DNA of 25,297 nucleotides. It comes from DAOTZS01 sp034434335 (GTDB taxonomy: Bacteria > Chloroflexota > Anaerolineae > CG2-30-64-16). The stretch spans positions 1 through 25,297 of the forward strand of contig DAOTZS010000250.1 of NCBI GenBank assembly GCA_034434335.1, given 5' to 3'. Within the stretch, counting starts at the first letter, position 1. Every line of letters starts with the position of its first letter. This document shows, one piece after another, positions 22,372-25,297 of the stretch. Below the pieces are notes generated by a model that was not told the origin of the DNA, ran no database searches, and saw nothing but the letters and a program-made list of their open reading frames with translations. A program made the translations under genes and the position numbers.

Positions 22372-23129
22372 TCCCGTTTCCCCAGCCGCTCCTGCGCGCG
22401 AGCTTCCTGCGCCGCGAGAACCGTTTTCGAGCTACCTTGCTCCTGGACGGGCAACAGGTCTCCGCGCACGTGCCTAACTCGGGCCGCCTGGGCGAACTCC
22501 TGGTCCCCGGTGCGCCCTGCTACCTTTCCTCCAGCACTGACCCGCAGCGCAGAACCCCCTATGACCTGCGGCTGGTGGCCCAAGGCGAAACACTGGTTAG
22601 CATAGACGCGCGGCTGCCCAACCACCTCTTCGCAGAAGCTCTGGAGGAAGGCCGGCTGCCAGACTTTTCGTCCTACCAGGAACGGCAGGCAGAAGCCCGC
22701 CATGGGGATAGCCGCCTGGACTTCCTGTTGGTAGACCAGGCCGGCCGGCGCCTGTGGGTGGAGACCAAGTCAGTGACGCTGATCGAGGATGCCACCGCCC
22801 TCTTCCCCGATGCCCCCACCGCGCGCGGGTTGAAACATCTGCGCGCCCTGCGCGACATTGCCCTGGCAGGGGATCAGGCGGCGGTGGTATTCATCATCCA
22901 ACGAGACGACGCCGCACGTTTCGCGCCTCATCCGAAAGCCGACCCCACCTTCACCCATGCCCTGGCCGAGGCCATCGGCTATGGGGTCCAGGCGCGCGCC
23001 TACCGATGCCGGGTCACGTTTGAGGGCATCACTATCGCCGAGGAAGTCCCTGTGCACCTGGAGCCGCCGTGGGATCACGCGCTGGGTCAGGCTGCGATGA
23101 AGGGTCACTCTGGCCTGGCCGAGGCGTAG
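22368..23129 (+). CDS. sfsA: SfsA family DNA/RNA nuclease-like protein
   Basis: The 253-residue protein is a clear SfsA: FLRRENRF near the N-terminus, an OB-fold-like segment with HVPNSGRLGELL (34-45), and a PD-(D/E)XK core with D118 (SRLDFLL) and E132-T-K134 (WVETKSVTL), followed by RGLKHLRALR. E. coli SfsA was named as a sugar fermentation stimulation protein and is proposed to bind or cleave nucleic acid; the cellular role is not settled. The ATG overlaps the stop of the metallopeptidase-like gene. The 3' end overlaps a converging membrane-protein gene by 25 bases. Confidence 0.93.
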   Translation: MIPFPQPLLRASFLRRENRFRATLLLDGQQVSAHVPNSGRLGELLVPGAPCYLSSSTDPQRRTPYDLRLVAQGETLVSIDARLPNHLFAEALEEGRLPDFSSYQERQAEARHGDSRLDFLLVDQAGRRLWVETKSVTLIEDATALFPDAPTARGLKHLRALRDIALAGDQAAVVFIIQRDDAARFAPHPKADPTFTHALAEAIGYGVQARAYRCRVTFEGITIAEEVPVHLEPPWDHALGQAAMKGHSGLAEA

Positions 23130-23569
23130 ATCACTCCTCCCAGCGCACCCAATCCTGCAGCCAGCACCAACCCAAGCCCACAGCACACGCTGCCATAGAT
23201 CGCGCCGGCAGCCGGCCCGACGAAGATGTCCGGGTCGATCCCTGCATCCCGCAATTGCTGAAGTGATTCAGGGGGTATCTGGGAAAGCAGCACAGCAGAC
23301 CCCACCATAGCCATCTGGATCACCATCAGGGCTGTACGCACCACGCCGCTGATCAGAGAGGCCAGCAAGGCAGCCAGCGCCCCCTGGCCTGCCGCCGCCC
23401 CAGGCAGGCGGCCCGATGGCATCCAGTACGCGGCCAGCGCGCCCACGCCAACATAGAGGACCAGCTCTACGATCAGGACAACGCATCCCATAAAGGGAAT
23501 CAGGCTTACCAGGTTGAGGATCACCATGGCAGCCCCGCCGATCAAACCAGCTTTAAGTACACTCCCCAT
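23105..23569 (-). CDS. Small multi-spanning membrane protein, unknown
   Basis: The 154-residue product has about four hydrophobic segments: one from residue 3 to 22, one around 28-45, an Ala/Leu-rich one around 62-90, and a Gly-rich C-terminal one. A short polar stretch (QIPPESLQQLRDAGIDPDIF) precedes the last segment. I do not recognise a family. The ATG at 23569 fits the GGGAGGG ribosome site (23584-23578) better than the GTG at 23578, which abuts it. It follows the methyltransferase gene by 18 bases on the same strand and overlaps sfsA at its end. Confidence 0.7.
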   Translation of the reverse strand: MGSVLKAGLIGGAAMVILNLVSLIPFMGCVVLIVELVLYVGVGALAAYWMPSGRLPGAAAGQGALAALLASLISGVVRTALMVIQMAMVGSAVLLSQIPPESLQQLRDAGIDPDIFVGPAAGAIYGSVCCGLGLVLAAGLGALGGVIYASARPE

Positions 23570-23587
23570 GAATAACACCCTCCCTGG

Positions 23588-24787
23588 TTAGATTACCCGG
23601 CACAGCAGCCCCTTCAGATACTCCCCCTCGGGAAAGCTGAGCAGGATGGGGTGGTCTGGGCCCTGGCCCAACTTGGCCAGGACCTGCACATCGCGGCCCG
23701 CGTCTACACTGGCCGCGAAAACGATTTTCTGAAACAGATCCGGCGTAACCAGGCCTGAGCAGGAGAAGGTGGCCAAGATGCCGCCGGGAGTCAGCAGTTG
23801 CATGCCCAACAGGTTAATGTCCTTGTAGCCCCTGGTGGCCCCGGCCAGCTCCGCCTTACGCGCTGCGAACTTGGGCGGGTCAAGGATCACCATGTCAAAG
23901 AGCCGGCCCTCGGCCCGAAAGGCCCGCAACACCTCAAACACGTCGCCGGCGATGGCCTCTGCCTGGCGGTCTGGGTCGAAACCATTCAAACGCAATGCTG
24001 CTTCGGCACCCACCAGCGCCTCGTAGGAGCTGTCCAGGTTGGTGACATGGGTGGCGCCTCGGGCCAGGGCATACACACCGAAAGCCCCCGTAAAGCTGAA
24101 GGCGTTCAGCACTCGCCGGCCGGCCGCATAACCGGCCACTATCCATCGGTTGACGCGCTGATCCAGATAGAAACCTGTCTTCTGGCCCCGCAGCAGGTCC
24201 ACGGGAAAGCGCAGGCCGTTCTCGCGGATCACCAGCTCGCTTCTTGGCGCTTCACCCCACGCCAGCTCGCTGCGCAGCGGTAAACCTTCCTGTTTGCGCA
24301 CCGCCACATCTGAGCGGTCCACAATGCCGCGCGGCTTAAACAGCTCGACCAGGAGGGCCAGGAGCAGCCCTCGCCGCACCTCTACTCCCGCCGTCAGGAA
24401 TTGCACAACCAGCCAGTCACCATAGCGGTCCACAATAAGGCCGGGCACTCCGTCGCTCTCGGCATAGACCAGCCGATAGGCGTCAGTGTGAGGGTCCTCT
24501 GCCAATGCTTTCCGGGCCGCTGCAGCCTGGATCAGACGTCGTCTCCAGAACCCTTCATCCACGGCTTCTGCCTGGTCCCAGGTCAGCAGACGGACGGCGA
24601 TCTGTGAGCGGGGGTTGTAGTAGCCGCGCGCCAGCCAGGTGCCATGGGCATCACACACCTCCACAAGGTCTCCTGGGCCTGGCTGCCCTTCCAGCCGGGC
24701 AATCGCACCCGAAAAGACCCAGGGATGGCGCTGGCGCACCGGCTTTTCCTTGCCAGGGTGAAGATAGAGCGCGCAGGAGGAGGTCAT
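23588..24787 (-). CDS. Class I SAM-dependent rRNA methyltransferase, RlmI-like
   Basis: The 399-residue protein has an N-terminal PUA-like domain (residues 5-75, including HPWVFSGAI), a middle EEHEE-type region, and a C-terminal Rossmann methyltransferase. Motifs are GQKTGFYLDQR (201-211), VLNAFSFTGAFGVYA (226-240), ILDPPKF (301-307) and FSCSG (341-345, carrying the catalytic-type Cys). RlmI of E. coli makes m5C1962 in 23S rRNA; this relative probably methylates a cytosine of rRNA, but the site is not proven. The ATG at 24787 overlaps the stop of tilS and has GAGG about 10 bases upstream; the in-frame ATG at 24820 would extend it into tilS. Confidence 0.9.
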   Translation of the reverse strand: MTSSCALYLHPGKEKPVRQRHPWVFSGAIARLEGQPGPGDLVEVCDAHGTWLARGYYNPRSQIAVRLLTWDQAEAVDEGFWRRRLIQAAAARKALAEDPHTDAYRLVYAESDGVPGLIVDRYGDWLVVQFLTAGVEVRRGLLLALLVELFKPRGIVDRSDVAVRKQEGLPLRSELAWGEAPRSELVIRENGLRFPVDLLRGQKTGFYLDQRVNRWIVAGYAAGRRVLNAFSFTGAFGVYALARGATHVTNLDSSYEALVGAEAALRLNGFDPDRQAEAIAGDVFEVLRAFRAEGRLFDMVILDPPKFAARKAELAGATRGYKDINLLGMQLLTPGGILATFSCSGLVTPDLFQKIVFAASVDAGRDVQVLAKLGQGPDHPILLSFPEGEYLKGLLCRVI

Positions 24788-25297
24788 GGCAGAAATCCTC
24801 GGGCAAAGCGGACGCGCCATACAGAGGTCGTCTCAGGGCAAACCCTGGCCCGCTCATCCACCCGCAGGCCACACACCCAGGCGATGCCGAAACGGCCAAT
24901 CAACAGTGGCCAGCCGGCCCGGGCCGGCCGCGGCACCTTGAGGTTGATCATGAACTCATGGAGCCGAACGCTATGCCCGCCCAACCCCTGGGGCTGGAAA
25001 CGGTCCCCAGGTTGCCTGGGTCGCAACGCCAGATCGTCCCCTACTGCCTCAGCGTCCAAGTAGGCCGTCCAGGGATCGTCGCCGGGCACATCAGGGGGCA
25101 GGCTGGCAGGAGCCAGGCGTACCACTTCCACCTGCCATCCACCCCCCACTGAGGTGATGCCAGGCACGGCAAGAGGGATGGTGTCGGTCACCTGTGGGAT
25201 GGGGCTGGTTGTCGGCGGGAAACTGCCCCGGGTGACTCCCGCGCTCCAGAGGAGATGCCGGCCGGCCGAACCGGCCGGTCCCACCCGCAGAGCCTGA
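24784..25297 (-). CDS. tilS: tRNA(Ile)-lysidine synthase, C-terminal part (cut by window edge)
   Basis: The reading frame is open to the window end, and 170 residues are visible. LRPRQPGDRFQPQGLGGHS, then LHEFMINLKVPRPAR, PLLIG and WVCGLRVDERARV are the TilS C-terminal domain, which recognises tRNA-Ile. The N-terminal ATP-binding SGGxDS part would lie beyond 25297. The enzyme converts C34 of tRNA-Ile(CAU) to lysidine so that it reads AUA, an essential step. The stop overlaps the start of the RlmI-like gene (ATGA), so two RNA-modification genes are translationally coupled. Confidence 0.9.
   Translation of the reverse strand, partial: QALRVGPAGSAGRHLLWSAGVTRGSFPPTTSPIPQVTDTIPLAVPGITSVGGGWQVEVVRLAPASLPPDVPGDDPWTAYLDAEAVGDDLALRPRQPGDRFQPQGLGGHSVRLHEFMINLKVPRPARAGWPLLIGRFGIAWVCGLRVDERARVCPETTSVWRVRFARGFLP

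Overview
This 25.3-kb window is bacterial chromosomal DNA of fairly high GC content. No phage genes and no complete transposase gene were seen. Several traits point to a Chloroflexota (Anaerolineae-like) genome: a long signal-recognition-particle RNA with an Alu-type domain, a non-discriminating-looking aspartyl-tRNA synthetase, large multi-spanning GT-C-type membrane proteins, a lysine 6-transaminase, and GC-rich structured intergenic repeats. This assignment is inference; there is no rRNA or other decisive phylogenetic marker here.

Left part (1-9.3 kb). A structured repeat is followed by a minus-strand NAD-dependent sugar epimerase gene, a short mobile-element-like repeat, and aspS on the plus strand. 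Next come a LacI-family regulator and a GH29 alpha-L-fucosidase, a plausible sugar-utilisation pair. An unlabelled stretch of about 540 bases holds what reads as 6S RNA (ssrS) with its own promoter, then the promoter and structured leader of a metallo-beta-lactamase-fold hydrolase. A strong hairpin separates that gene from a converging L-lysine 6-transaminase gene.

Middle (7.9-14 kb). Three minus-strand genes lie close together behind one good promoter: an FTCD_C/FchA-like cyclodeaminase-cyclohydrolase, a large membrane protein, and lysine 6-transaminase. Divergent from them is a saccharopine/lysine-dehydrogenase-family gene. The transaminase and, if it is a lysine 6-dehydrogenase, this enzyme would both make allysine from lysine. 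A miniature element with 12-bp inverted ends and an apparent 7-8-bp target duplication sits in the leader of the dehydrogenase gene. A diverged second copy sits in the same relative position ahead of the epimerase gene.

Right part (14-25.3 kb). A receiver-histidine kinase hybrid is followed by an amidohydrolase with a DUF1858-like tail, overlapped by a GT39/ArnT-like membrane glycosyltransferase gene. A small-RNA locus follows: SRP RNA (minus strand) and tRNA-Val(CAC) (plus strand), transcribed divergently from adjacent promoters. Downstream is the second copy of the structured repeat. Then come three overlapping genes: a coiled-coil PD-(D/E)XK-like protein, a membrane-anchored HEWGH metallopeptidase-like protein and SfsA. 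The window ends with a minus-strand group: partial tilS, an RlmI-like rRNA methyltransferase and a small membrane protein.

Most genes are familiar. The least explained elements are the two dispersed repeat families, the leader-embedded miniature elements, the palindrome inside the dehydrogenase promoter, and the nuclease-like/metallopeptidase/SfsA cluster.
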